Part shown: in pieces, positions 7,001 to 17,000 of the stretch
How positions within the stretch are numbered: the stretch's first letter is position 1
Layout: the number at the start of each line of letters is the position of its first letter
Source: a virus
Virus record (IMG/VR): IMGVR_UViG_3300022927_000120
Location: 1 to 24,053 of that record
Length of the DNA: 24,053 bases
Reading direction: 5' to 3' (one strand)
The notes under the pieces: model-generated
The model's input: the letters and a program-made list of their open reading frames with translations, nothing else
The model's database searches: none
What the model was told of the DNA's origin: nothing
Translations under genes and position numbers: made by a program

Positions 7001-10000
7001 TTATCAAAATGCTGATGTATTCTACGGAGATATTACTCCTGACTTATGGGAAACAGATGTAAAATACGAAGCCTACGAAGTAATTAGATTTTACGAAGGC
7101 GGGAACTTTAATTGGTATAGTGCAAACACTTCACATAGAAGTGGTCCTGCGTTTGATGCTACTGAAAAGAATCAATATTGGACACAAGTCGAAACACCGT
7201 TTACTATTATACAAAACATGATCGACTCTATAAAATTTGCGTTCAATGCCGCATACAATCCAGCTAAGAACAACAAAGACATGGATGTATTCTTAATGAA
7301 CGATGGTACAATTCTACGTAACATTACAGTTAAAGAGCATGGCGGGTTTATGGGTGTATTAGATCCTGAAGGACAAGTACTTACACGCTCTCCTTATATA
7401 CAAACTGGATCAAGTTTTAGTGCTTCTGTTAACAAACAAGCATTTAGAGGTGGATTGTTTGTTGATGCATTTTCTGGTAATATGGCAGTACAGGTTACTG
7501 GTAAAGTTACAGGTGATGCGTTTAGATTAAATATTCAAAGTTTACCTGGGCAAGGCTTGTTTATTAGACGCCCACAAACGCCAAGTGCATTTTATATACA
7601 AGGTAGACGTTTCCAAGTTAATGCTATTACAGCATACGATCAATCATTAGGTACTGCTACAATTATATTAGATCCTAGTTCTAACAGTGGTATAGGTTTT
7701 AGTGGAATAACCAGTGCTATTAACGGTATTGATTTAGATAATGCTACACCGGGTACTCCGATTGCAATTACATTACAAACTGCTGGTAACAGAAGTATGC
7801 TAGGTAATGACTTTACACAAATTAATGACTTAGGTTATGGACTTGTTTGTGTAAACGGAGCTTTATCAGAAATGGTTAGTATGTTCACTTATTATTGCTG
7901 GACTTCATACTATAGTAAAAATGGTTCTGAGATTAGATCAATTACAGGATCAAGTTGTTATGGTGAGTACGGACTAGTTGCTGAAGGTGCTGATCCTAAC
8001 GAAGTTCCTGATAGAGTTTCGCTTGTTGAAGATATGGTTGATCCTGCTAAGGTATTTACAGCAGAATTAATTCTGCATATGCCAACAGGCGTAAGTGTAT
8101 CAGCAGGTGATGCTGTAACAAGTGCAAATCCGGGTGTATCAGCAGAGGTTGCAATTAGCACAAACGGGTTATATGTCTATCTAACAAATGTAGTAGGGGT
8201 ATTTACTACAACTGATGCAGTTTCAGTTTCTGGTACACCGATTGGTACACCGGCTGACATAGACAGTGTTGGATATAATAATAGAGAAGAAGCACTTAGC
8301 ATTTATACATATGATTTTAAAACACCGCCTGATGCTAGAGCAGAGTTTGATTTATATCATACTAATCTAGGTAGAATGGAAAGATATAGTGTAAACAGTA
8401 TTGAAAGAGTATCAACACATATCATAAATTCAACACCATATATAGGACAATCTACTACACCAAATGTACAAACACAAACAGACGGTGGTACAGCTTCTGG
8501 TACAAATGCTATGTTTACTGTATTGAAGAACGTAACAAATGGTTATGAAGTTATTATAACAACAGCAGGTACAGGATATGCTGTAGGCGAAACGTTTACT
8601 ATTGTAGGTACAAAATTAGGTGGTGCTACACCTCTTAACGATGCAACTATTACAGTATCTGAAATTGATGCTGGCGCAGTTGGTGGGATAGGATCTATTA
8701 CAGGAGTTACTATATCGGGTGCCTTTGCTGGTGATAGTTTAACACCGATATATAACAACTATATCTACAAATTAAATTTATCAAGCGGCAATAGTGGTTC
8801 AACAACCAGCGGGTTTAGTTCTGAAGGACTTGCAGAGGCTGTTCCGTTAGATACGTTTATTGAATACAGACGTAACAGTATTCATATTCTTGATGACTTA
8901 ACTAATATTCAAACTCTAACAATTCGTCCTAGTACAGCTATTGTGTTTGATGAAAATAAAGACCAAGTTTATAGATCAATTAGTTTCCAAAATTCAAACA
9001 GTGCAGGTGACGAACTTGAATCAGATGAAGTAGCAGCAGGTATCGATACTGTTTTTGATTATATTAGACTACAGATTAACAACACTTATGCAGCTGAACC
9101 AATCGGTAACGTAACTGGGTTAAATAATCAACCTCTTACAGGTGGTACTACAAAAGGTAATTCTGTAGATGACGTAGTGTTGGCGGTTGAAGCACCAACA
9201 GATGTTAAAGATATTAACAGATTGAACAACAACGCTAGAACACCTACAGAAAATCGTCCAGTAGGATGGACAGCAGATACGCTAACGGCTGAAGCACCGA
9301 TATTTACATATCAAGGTACAAAGTTTTATGTGTTTAACTATAGAGGCGTTGGTGACGATGGTGCAGGCAACGATATTGTGCAAACACTTGATAATGTAGT
9401 TAATCCTAATAACTTATATGGTATTGTTGACATTTTACCTGTTGGGCACGATATTAATACAACACATGCAGGCAGTGGCTTACCAGCAAGTATTGTTCTT
9501 AATCCAGGATATACTATTAGAGCCGGACTAGCCGCAGGCGCATTAGGTGATGTTACAGTTAACATCAGTACATGTAGAGCAACAGGACACGATTTCCTAG
9601 ATGTCGGTACAGGGTCGTACAACACAAGTAACTATCCAAATGTTATTTTTGGTGCGCCGAGAGAGCCAGATCAATCTAATGAAGTTATTGAACGTGGTAA
9701 AGGGCGTGTGTTCTACGTAAGTACAGATCAAAACGGTATGTTTAGAGTAGGACGCTTCTTTAGTGTTGATCAAGGTACTGGTGCTGTTAGTTTTGAAGCA
9801 AGTATTGCTCTTTCAAACGTTGACGGATTAGGATTTAAACGTGGTGTTGTTATTGCTGAATTTAGTACAGATTCTAGTATGGCAGATAATGCTACTGATG
9901 CAGTTCCAACTGAAAGTGCAGTACGTGGCTACGTTGACAGACGCTTTGGTATTGATGTTGAAGGTCAAACAGTTCCGAATCCATTAGGACCTAGTATTTT

Positions 10001-12524
10001 ACTTGCTAACGGTGCAAACCAAATGACAGGTGATTTAAGAATGAATGGTCAAATGGTTACTGGCTTAACATTCCCTGAAGCAGATACAGATGCTACACGT
10101 AAGAGTTATGTAGACGCAGTAGCAGGAGCAATCGACTCATTAAACGATCTAACTGACACTACAATTTACGATGCACAGGAAACACAATTCCTTGTTGCAT
10201 CAGGTAAACAAAAAATCGGAGTAAAAGGTATTACAGGTGGATTATTTGAATTAGGACAAACAATTACAGGTGGCACTTCGGGTGCAACTGGGTTAGTAAT
10301 TGACTTTGCTACAGAAAGTGATGTAAAATTAGGTACTGTACAATATCTAACTTACGATTCTACCAATGCATTTGAATTTGTCGAAGATGAAGTAATATCA
10401 GTTGTAGCTGGACCGAGTGCTACTACAATTAACTTTCCAGAATACGAATGGATGAACGGTATTTTTGATGCAGGAAGTGACATTGATTTTTCAGCTACAC
10501 GTAATACAAGTCAATCAGGCGGTAACCCAACTGGACGTAGTCTTACACTAGATGTTCAATATAAAGCAGGTAGTATAGTAAATTCAGATGTAAATGCATC
10601 AGCGGCTATTGCACAAAGTAAACTTGCAATGAATGCTGCAACAACTAGAACAGATGCTACTGGAATAGGTCAAAACGATTTAGGACTAGTTGCATTTCAT
10701 AATACTCAATTTACATTGACTAATGGTTGGGCTGAGATTGCCACAGCATCAAATGCAACTACTGGCGTTGAAAAAGCAAATCTTGCGCATATCGAAACAG
10801 AAAATGTTTTAGGTAGAGCAACAGCAGCAACAGGTGCAGTTGAAGAAGTGTCATTTAATACTGTAGTTAACACAGGCGGCGGCATATTACACACTGACAT
10901 TCCTGATGCTGACACAGGTGCAGTTATTAGAACTGGTACTGAAGCATATGATATCACTGGTATTACAACATCAGCAGCAAATGATAGTATTGTAAAGACT
11001 ACTGCAGATGGTAGTGTACATGTCAAAAAACTTATTGTAGGAACTAATACTACTCAAATAATACTTGACACTGATAATACTGACATTACCTTTAAAACAC
11101 CAGCGCAGGGTACAATATTTACTGCTAGAGGTGCGGCCGGTGCAGAAGTTGCTAGAATTACAGCAGATTTGGATATAATTGGTGATGGTACAGCAGGTCA
11201 AGATTTTGTTGTAGAAAGCTCACTTAAAACTAACAGTACATATGGTACTGCAAAAGCATTAGCAAGTCGCTGGAACTATATGAGTTTTATAGAAGCTCCT
11301 GATGAGAAAAACGCTTATAGTACAGGGATATCAATCGGCGCTGGTACTGGTAAAACAGCAGCAGGACAGGTTGGTGTTGTTGTATCAAACCAATCCGGCG
11401 GGAGAAGTGATGTTCCAGCAATATTCTCTAGTTACGGACAAGAGCCAGACGCAGATGCGTCAACTGCAAGTGCAGGATATAACATTGGATCTACAAGTTT
11501 TAAGTACAATACAATGTATGCTAGAAACTTTGTTGCTGACATAAACTTTGTTGGTAACTTAACTGGTGATGTGATGGGCGATGTGTATGCAATTACAGAT
11601 GACGGCTTAGCAACTACTAAGATAGTAGAGACAGGAACATATACTGGTACTACACACAACGGTGATGCAACATTTGCTGGAACAGCAGATAAGGCAGACA
11701 ATGCAGACAACGTTGAAATTGATGTTGTAAATGATAATACAGATTATCAAATTACATTTGTTAATGCAGCAAGTAATCCAAATGACCCTAGTTATAGTAG
11801 ACTTAAGATTGATGATGATAATACACATTTAACTTATAATCCTGATTCAGGAAATTTAACCACAACTACAGTCACTGCTAATTTAACTGGTAATGTTACA
11901 GGTAATCTAACTGGTAATGTTACAGGTAATATTTCAGGTAACTTAAAGTCTAGCAATGGTACTAATATAATTGATACAGGTAATGACGGAACTGCTACTG
12001 AATTAAAAGTTGACATTAGAACAAGGGAGATTGTTCCTGAAGGTAGTGGCACAAGTTCAGCAACCTATAATATAGGCGCATCATCTAACACTTACAACAC
12101 AGGGTATATCGACTTTATACAAGGTATTGCAAATGAAGCATACTATGCTGACCTTGCAGAAAACTATACTGCTGACACTCATTATGAGCCAGGAACTGTA
12201 GTCATATTTGGTGGTGAAAAAGAACTTACATTAACTACACGCAACAGTGATCATAGAGTAGCAGGTGTTGTTTCTACAAATCCAGCATACTTAATGAATT
12301 CACATTGTGAAAGCGAGTTTGTAGCTGCTGTAGCATTACAAGGGAGAGTACCGTGTAATGTTATAGGCAAAGTAGAAAAAGGTGATATTTTAGTTACTAG
12401 TGATATTCCAGGATTTGCAGTAGTCAATAACGATGCTAATGCAGGTAGAATAATTGGTAAGTCTCTAGAAAATAAAACCAATGAAAGTGAAGGAATTATC
12501 GAAATTGTAGTTGGCAAGCATTAA
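4056..12524 (+). CDS. Giant tail-fibre / adhesin-like virion protein (2,822 aa)
   Basis: The ATG at 4056 follows AAAGGGGG, and one frame stays open for 8.5 kb. Residues 7-33 carry the phage structural motif (DIGTEGNDGTGDSIRESF, then KVNENF), also present in the 13136 protein. About 106-130 has SPTLGGPLDGGG, and 337-347 and 1993-2025 have ATKLYVD / ATRKSYVD modules of long tail fibres. About 678-712 (IIIESGIYDEDYPIRVPPNV) looks like the opening of a right-handed beta-helix. Two Gly/Thr-rich beta modules with 'vGdtftI'-like ends lie near 745-830 and 1475-1545. GNLTG/GNVTG repeats occupy 2609-2631. The last 125 residues start YYADLAENYTADTHYEPGTV and recur at the ends of marine phage fibre proteins, perhaps as a trimerisation or tip-processing domain. 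It most likely forms a tail or baseplate fibre contacting the host. The first strand-rich part probably attaches to the virion. It is far longer than T4 gp34 or gp37. Confidence 0.85.
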   Translation: MAKQQVDIGTEGNDGTGDSIRESFKKVNENFEELYAVFGIGGQIGFVDLTDTPNTLLGNETKIPVVNPAGNAIELRSLTSNGSVAFSFDQDGEVVISVASSNVELDTSPTLGGPLDGGGFAIGNIDVSEDAVTLLNGIHGANFTIDDLAINKRYADATYEPKLTIGGLRLADEPTTVSQYTIAVDTITVGAGDLRGDLTVTAHGLADNYTGSGWVFSSTGDMPTFLNSTTGAGGTLTQGAVYFIGVKDENTLTVHPTQNDAQTGGTRYILTTGTGTLTLVDQDYDATLPGNWLKSVAIPRKSAVRRQGDSMDGALFLSDHPGSFKGVGIPNGQDDLQAATKLYVDQLSGESQVNIYVSEQGDDLQKNTPNGKEGSSLQLAFRSVNAACRKAEEIMIAAPREPGPYMQTITYNNFENAATVLNAGMQSPVADRADARVLLEKNKLFLQKEVIAYTDAQFPAFNYDRARCELDVGLILDSIGLDILRGNTANFLSRQAGLRYYSTSSGKRAVGEQLIQTVAAMQYLKQLVTQYIVNNVAVPLPTQSRVDQVIDTNYEPDNLAVAAISDKFDVILAIVQNGVFSAPQIIDGSTDYKINIDQGTSSRVDQADPTNTDIIPGKLIRGKTSGALGRIIDYVREEDAGNSDPFDFALVELYEPIDFLPDEELEYGNQVQEKQISIIIESGIYDEDYPIRVPPNVSIVGNEFRRSIIRPKDRVSQSPLADLFYYRDNEFDGLVIGISNIGTIGTFVNDGADASRTPGTYTVDSTLYTTLGYGADAIFTVVVAPDGAATVTVTDSGKNWRVGDTISIPDSALGGGGGALLSFNVATVDNGVPYVNPLTGNTDGYFGRHYLRNPAATKNVGPGFTNIGNWNTYATVFTDNKEFIKEQVDAYLQDQHFTAVNGNYVRADFKSLIGNMVDLIAQDLVRGGLEFTLEAQGLLFENSTTYTGIETEISDALDHIPTMFDNIWIGQNPTELYDSARIYQNADVFYGDITPDLWETDVKYEAYEVIRFYEGGNFNWYSANTSHRSGPAFDATEKNQYWTQVETPFTIIQNMIDSIKFAFNAAYNPAKNNKDMDVFLMNDGTILRNITVKEHGGFMGVLDPEGQVLTRSPYIQTGSSFSASVNKQAFRGGLFVDAFSGNMAVQVTGKVTGDAFRLNIQSLPGQGLFIRRPQTPSAFYIQGRRFQVNAITAYDQSLGTATIILDPSSNSGIGFSGITSAINGIDLDNATPGTPIAITLQTAGNRSMLGNDFTQINDLGYGLVCVNGALSEMVSMFTYYCWTSYYSKNGSEIRSITGSSCYGEYGLVAEGADPNEVPDRVSLVEDMVDPAKVFTAELILHMPTGVSVSAGDAVTSANPGVSAEVAISTNGLYVYLTNVVGVFTTTDAVSVSGTPIGTPADIDSVGYNNREEALSIYTYDFKTPPDARAEFDLYHTNLGRMERYSVNSIERVSTHIINSTPYIGQSTTPNVQTQTDGGTASGTNAMFTVLKNVTNGYEVIITTAGTGYAVGETFTIVGTKLGGATPLNDATITVSEIDAGAVGGIGSITGVTISGAFAGDSLTPIYNNYIYKLNLSSGNSGSTTSGFSSEGLAEAVPLDTFIEYRRNSIHILDDLTNIQTLTIRPSTAIVFDENKDQVYRSISFQNSNSAGDELESDEVAAGIDTVFDYIRLQINNTYAAEPIGNVTGLNNQPLTGGTTKGNSVDDVVLAVEAPTDVKDINRLNNNARTPTENRPVGWTADTLTAEAPIFTYQGTKFYVFNYRGVGDDGAGNDIVQTLDNVVNPNNLYGIVDILPVGHDINTTHAGSGLPASIVLNPGYTIRAGLAAGALGDVTVNISTCRATGHDFLDVGTGSYNTSNYPNVIFGAPREPDQSNEVIERGKGRVFYVSTDQNGMFRVGRFFSVDQGTGAVSFEASIALSNVDGLGFKRGVVIAEFSTDSSMADNATDAVPTESAVRGYVDRRFGIDVEGQTVPNPLGPSILLANGANQMTGDLRMNGQMVTGLTFPEADTDATRKSYVDAVAGAIDSLNDLTDTTIYDAQETQFLVASGKQKIGVKGITGGLFELGQTITGGTSGATGLVIDFATESDVKLGTVQYLTYDSTNAFEFVEDEVISVVAGPSATTINFPEYEWMNGIFDAGSDIDFSATRNTSQSGGNPTGRSLTLDVQYKAGSIVNSDVNASAAIAQSKLAMNAATTRTDATGIGQNDLGLVAFHNTQFTLTNGWAEIATASNATTGVEKANLAHIETENVLGRATAATGAVEEVSFNTVVNTGGGILHTDIPDADTGAVIRTGTEAYDITGITTSAANDSIVKTTADGSVHVKKLIVGTNTTQIILDTDNTDITFKTPAQGTIFTARGAAGAEVARITADLDIIGDGTAGQDFVVESSLKTNSTYGTAKALASRWNYMSFIEAPDEKNAYSTGISIGAGTGKTAAGQVGVVVSNQSGGRSDVPAIFSSYGQEPDADASTASAGYNIGSTSFKYNTMYARNFVADINFVGNLTGDVMGDVYAITDDGLATTKIVETGTYTGTTHNGDATFAGTADKADNADNVEIDVVNDNTDYQITFVNAASNPNDPSYSRLKIDDDNTHLTYNPDSGNLTTTTVTANLTGNVTGNLTGNVTGNISGNLKSSNGTNIIDTGNDGTATELKVDIRTREIVPEGSGTSSATYNIGASSNTYNTGYIDFIQGIANEAYYADLAENYTADTHYEPGTVVIFGGEKELTLTTRNSDHRVAGVVSTNPAYLMNSHCESEFVAAVALQGRVPCNVIGKVEKGDILVTSDIPGFAVVNNDANAGRIIGKSLENKTNESEGIIEIVVGKH
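11880..11927 (+). repeat. Tandem 24-base repeat coding N-L-T-G-N-V-T-G
   Basis: Two copies (11880-11903 and 11904-11927) differ at one base and are followed by a degenerate third copy (ISGNL). They encode GN-L/V-TG units, common as shaft spacers near the ends of marine phage fibres. A looser copy (VGNLTGDVMGDV) is encoded near 11550. Confidence 0.8.
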
Positions 12525-12540
12525 GCTGACTGCAATTTTG

Positions 12541-12548
12541 CATAAATA
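12541..12548 (+). promoter_or_regulatory. T4-type late promoter box CATAAATA
   Basis: The 44-base gap after the giant gene holds CATAAATA 20 bases before ATG 12569, with AGGAAGA at 12558-12564 as ribosome site. It is identical to the box at 3652, and gives the following fibre genes their own late start. Confidence 0.6.
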
Positions 12549-12568
12549 CATTACAATAGGAAGAAGAC

Positions 12569-13126
12569 ATGGCAGATAGATTTCCACTTATATTAGATGT
12601 AACTGATAATAATAAGATTAAAGAAATACCCGAGGGTGATAATTTAAATCTTAGAGATGTTTCTATTACAAATGTTGCTGGCGTGGCATCATTAGGTACA
12701 GTAAGTGCTGCTACATTAGAAGTAGATGGCACAACAGTTACTCCGGAAAATTATTTAAGAGCAAATAATGCTGTTGATTTATACGGCGGAAAACAAAATA
12801 AATTTTTAAGAGTAGCGTCAAATGGTAGAGATATCGAATATGTTACACTAAGCGAGGCAGGCTTGTTTAATGGTGAATTTACAGATGATTTATTTCCAAC
12901 ATCTGATGATACAGTTTTTGTCGGTCAACCTAGCAGAAGATTTGCTCAAGCACATATAGTAGAAACGTATACAGATTTAGTAGGTAGAATTAAAAACACT
13001 GCATTAGAAGGTATAGGTGGTATATCATTTGATTCTGATACTGGTGTGTTTTATATAATAGAAGAGGGTAAAAGAAGAAAAATGGTAAGTGAAGCTAGAT
13101 CACTTGTATTTTCAATTTTATTTTAA
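12569..13126 (+). CDS. Tail-fibre-like structural protein (185 aa)
   Basis: The protein begins MADRFPLILDVTDNNKIKEI and continues PEGDNLNL, an opening I recognise from fibre-type structural proteins of marine myoviruses. A short beta-rich region follows (SITNVAGVASLGTVSAATLE) like trimeric fibre shafts. Then comes a compact part containing GKQNKFLRVASNGRDIEYVT and DDTVFVGQPSRRFAQAHIV. The latter resembles the 'nlGs.s.rfk.gyv' segments of tail proteins, and GSTSFKYNTMYARNF in the giant protein has the same design. The C-terminus (GISFDSDTGVFYIIEEGKRR) is hydrophobic at the end. It is presumably a short fibre or a collar/baseplate attachment protein. It is driven by the late box at 12541 and followed after nine bases by the next structural gene. 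Confidence 0.7.
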   Translation: MADRFPLILDVTDNNKIKEIPEGDNLNLRDVSITNVAGVASLGTVSAATLEVDGTTVTPENYLRANNAVDLYGGKQNKFLRVASNGRDIEYVTLSEAGLFNGEFTDDLFPTSDDTVFVGQPSRRFAQAHIVETYTDLVGRIKNTALEGIGGISFDSDTGVFYIIEEGKRRKMVSEARSLVFSILF

Positions 13127-13135
13127 GGATTAACA

Positions 13136-14023
13136 ATGAGTTTAGAACAGATTAACATAGGAACTTTTGCAAATGATGGAACAGGCGATGACCTTAGAGA
13201 AGCCTTTCGTAAAGTAAACCTTAATTTTATAGATCTGGATCTAAGAGACGACGAGTCTACCACAGCAACTAATATCGGAACTATCGGCGAAGGAATATTT
13301 GCAAAGAAAAATAATTTTGAATTACAATTTAAAAAACTCGTAGGCGGGTTTGATACTACTTTAACATCATCTGAAGATAAAATAACTATTGACGTAGATA
13401 CTGGATTAAAGCGTATAGTTGTTGTTTCAGATAGTGGTAGTAAAATATTAGAAACCACTGACAACATTAATCTGTATGGTAGCGGAAGCATTTCTACAAG
13501 ACTTGTTGGATCAACTTTAACTATAACATCAACATTTAACGAACTAAGTGAAGATACAACACCGGTTCTTGGAGGAAATTTAGATGCAGGCGGTAATACA
13601 ATTACAAACTCACCTAGTATTTCAGCTACTAAATTTATAGGAACTCATGTAGGCAATGTTACAGATGCTAACGAAGCAGTATTAGTAAATGCTGCAACTG
13701 GTAAAATTACAGGACCGATTGCTAATCAAGTTGTAAATACAGCAGCATTAGAATTTGATTCACAAAATGCAAACGGATTTAAAGTTACACTAGCGCAGGG
13801 CAATTATTCAGCAGATAGAACTATAACACTTCCTAACGCAAATGGCGAATTAGCATTAAGAAGTGATATTCCTGCTGTTGTAGAAAATGAATGGAATTTT
13901 GGATTTTTAGGAGATACTATAGCTAGTGTACAAGAGTGGCTTTATGGCGATCCTGATGTAGACATGGGAACATTTGGAGATCCTGAAACAAGGACGATTG
14001 ACTTAGGTGATCTTATTGTGTAA
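13136..14023 (+). CDS. Fibre-type virion protein sharing the giant protein's N-terminal module (295 aa)
   Basis: The ATG at 13136 has AAGGAT upstream. Residues 6-31 (NIGTFANDGTGDDLREAF, then KVNLNF) match residues 7-33 of the giant protein, and residues about 140-160 (DTTPVLGGNLDAGGNTITN) match its SPTLGGPLDGGG segment. The middle has IGTHVGNVTDANEAV and the end has GNYSADRTITLPNANGELAL, a strand pattern typical of fibre tips. The acidic C-terminus (WLYGDPDVDMGTFGDPETRT) is unusual. The shared head strongly suggests that both proteins dock to the same virion site or to each other. This is probably a short tail fibre or baseplate-wedge-associated protein. Only 12 bases separate it from the next gene. 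Confidence 0.75.
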   Translation: MSLEQINIGTFANDGTGDDLREAFRKVNLNFIDLDLRDDESTTATNIGTIGEGIFAKKNNFELQFKKLVGGFDTTLTSSEDKITIDVDTGLKRIVVVSDSGSKILETTDNINLYGSGSISTRLVGSTLTITSTFNELSEDTTPVLGGNLDAGGNTITNSPSISATKFIGTHVGNVTDANEAVLVNAATGKITGPIANQVVNTAALEFDSQNANGFKVTLAQGNYSADRTITLPNANGELALRSDIPAVVENEWNFGFLGDTIASVQEWLYGDPDVDMGTFGDPETRTIDLGDLIV

Positions 14024-14035
14024 GGGAGACAATAA

Positions 14036-17000
14036 ATGACACAAACCTCGTTATGGAGCACAACTTCAGGTTCTACGTTAAAAACAATTAATGAAGGCAC
14101 TTACATAAATCTCTCTTTACCTATTGCTAACGGATTAAGCGGTATAGAGTTAGAAATATTAAGTGGAAATTTACCAAAAGGTACAATTTTAAATAACAAC
14201 TCTATTAGAGGTACCGTAGAGGAAGTTACACTTGATACAGAATATGAATTTGTTGTTCGTGCGTTTTATCAAGGTTATTTTGAAGATCAACATTTTAAGA
14301 TTATTGTCATAGGACCAGATAATCCAGCATGGGTTAGTCAAGAAGGACTATTACCTGTAGGCCCAAATGACACGTTGTTTATACTTGACAACGAATTTAT
14401 TGATTTTCAATTACTTGCAACTGACGACGATATATTAGCAGGACAAGTGTTAGATTTTTATATTGCAAATGACGACGGGGTATTACCTCCAGGGCTTACA
14501 CTTTCTCGTGATGGTAAAATTACAGGTACAACTGAACCGTTACTAAGTTTAGATAAAAGATATAGAGATAGCGGATACGATGCACAGCCATTTGGTGATA
14601 TACCATTAGATTACGGACAGCGTAACCAAAGCGGATATAGTTCATTTTTTTATGATTCACAACCGTTTGGTTATTTTGAAGAACTACAAACGTATAAAAA
14701 ATTAAATAGATATTATCCATTTGCTGTTACTGTAACAGATGGTATATCAGAAGTACGCAGAGAGTTTCAAATCTACGTAGTCGGTGATGATTTTCTAACA
14801 GCAGATAACACTGTGATGCAAGCTGGTACAGGGGTATTTAGAGCCGATACTACAAATGTAAGATCTCCAGTTTGGATTACACCGAGAAATTTAGGCATAA
14901 AGCGAGCAAACAATTACACAACTATATTTTTAGATATTATTGACGATCCAACGCTTGTGGGTACAGAAGTATTTGAACTAGAAGATTTTAACGACGACGG
15001 CAGTATTAGTGAATTACCTGAAGGATTAAGTTTACAAAGTAATACCGGTGAGCTTTCAGGATACATTCCATATCAGCCTGCTGTAACTAAAAATTATAAA
15101 TTTACAATCAAAGCAACACGTATACAAGTTGACTACGAAACTGTAACTGTATTTGGAACTTACTACGAAGATGTAGTAATGGGCGCTAAAGAATTTAAAA
15201 TTTATAAAACTGACTTAACTGCATCTGATGGTATAAATGATTTAGAAGCATTAGTTAATAAGCAATTGTTTATTAATAATGCACTAGTAACTGTAACAGG
15301 CTATGATGATACTAATAATGATTATGATATTATAACACTACTTGAATCATTATCGCCTAAAAATAGTTTAGTAATTTTTAAAACTGCTCAACCTGGACAA
15401 AACTTTGTCTATGTAAATTCTATTTCACAATCGCAAAAAGACGAATATGCAAATCGAACACTTAAGGTTGACGGAAATAATTATGTAGTACAAAGTATAA
15501 GCAAATTCTTAACTTACGAAATTAATTCACATGCACTCGATAACACAACCGTAAATGATTTGAAAGCATATTTACAAACTACATATGGCGGATCGTTAGT
15601 TGACTACGAAGTAAATGTTGTCGAAGGACATAGATGGCAAGTTACACTACCAGATACATCTTTTACAAGATTCTTAGTTCAGTTTAAAGAAAAGATAGAC
15701 GCATTTCTTACATATGATTCTAGTCCAGCTGAAATTACTATAGTTGCACGTAACTTTGATAAGATAACATTTAGTGGCAACATTGTTGCACAACTTGATA
15801 AAAATAGAAATATAGGTTTAGCTTTATTAAAAGATGACTTCTTTAAAAAGAATCTTATAGTTAGTAGTGTTGACGAAACCACACAACCAACTAAAAGTAA
15901 AACATTTGAACTTGCAGTAATAGGTGAAATAGATAGTAATATTGTTTGGAATACACCGGCTGATTTAGGAACTGTACAAACTAACAAACCTACATATTTG
16001 TTTGTCGAAGCAGAAACAGTTAATATTGAAAGTCCAATGCTTTACGACTTGACCGCAGGTACACTGCCACAAGGAATTGAATTATCATATCGAGGGTTAC
16101 TAATAGGTAGTCCACAGACTTGGAAAGATAGTGCAAATGACTCTAGTGAATTTTTATACGAAGAAACATTTAAGTTTACAGTAAGAGCTAGAGATAGATT
16201 TGGACTGAATGCAACGTCACGTGAATTTACACTAAAAGTTGTCGAACCTACAAAAATGGAATATACTGACATTGTAGCAAAACCTTTATTAGAAACTACA
16301 ATGCGTAAGTCATATAAAGAGTTTATGACAAACCCAGAAATATTTGATCAAACAAAAATATATAGAGTAAGCGATCCTATGTTTGGCATAAAGCGTGAAA
16401 TGGAAATGCTTATATATGCAGGTATTGAAAAAAGTTTAATAGATGAATTTGTAAGTGCAGCAGCAAAGAATCATAAACGTAAAAAATATATATTAGGTGC
16501 ACCAACAAAGGCAGTAGCAAAACAACCTGGACAGAATACTCCGATATACGAAGTTGTTTATATTCCTGTTATTGACACAGCAGAGAGCAAGACAGGTTTG
16601 ACAAAAAAATCATTTAGTATCGAAACTAAGAATAAAATTACAGTTGACAGTGTACAGTATAGTGCTCTAGATGATAATTCAAAAATTGGATCTGGTGAAA
16701 GTGTACTTGCTATCGAAGGCAGAAATACTGTAAAATTTGTATACCAAAAAACTACAGGTACAATCTTAATCGAAACACGAGACGGCGATGTTAAACTTAA
16801 CGTAGACAAAGACGACTTTGAAGTTGAACTTAGAGACGGTGGCGAAGCAGGTATATCAATAAAACTTGAACTATTAGATTCTGAGCCTAAGAGACTACGT
16901 CCTATCGCAAACACAATCAAAGTTGATAGTGATGCTATAAAAATAAGCCAGTCTACAGATAATGTTAGACATAGAGTAAGTTTAGAACATATGAGATCTA

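Noticed and set aside
11880-11927. Tandem repeat considered as a CRISPR-like array
   Set aside because: Two adjacent units without spacers, in frame and encoding fibre shaft residues.
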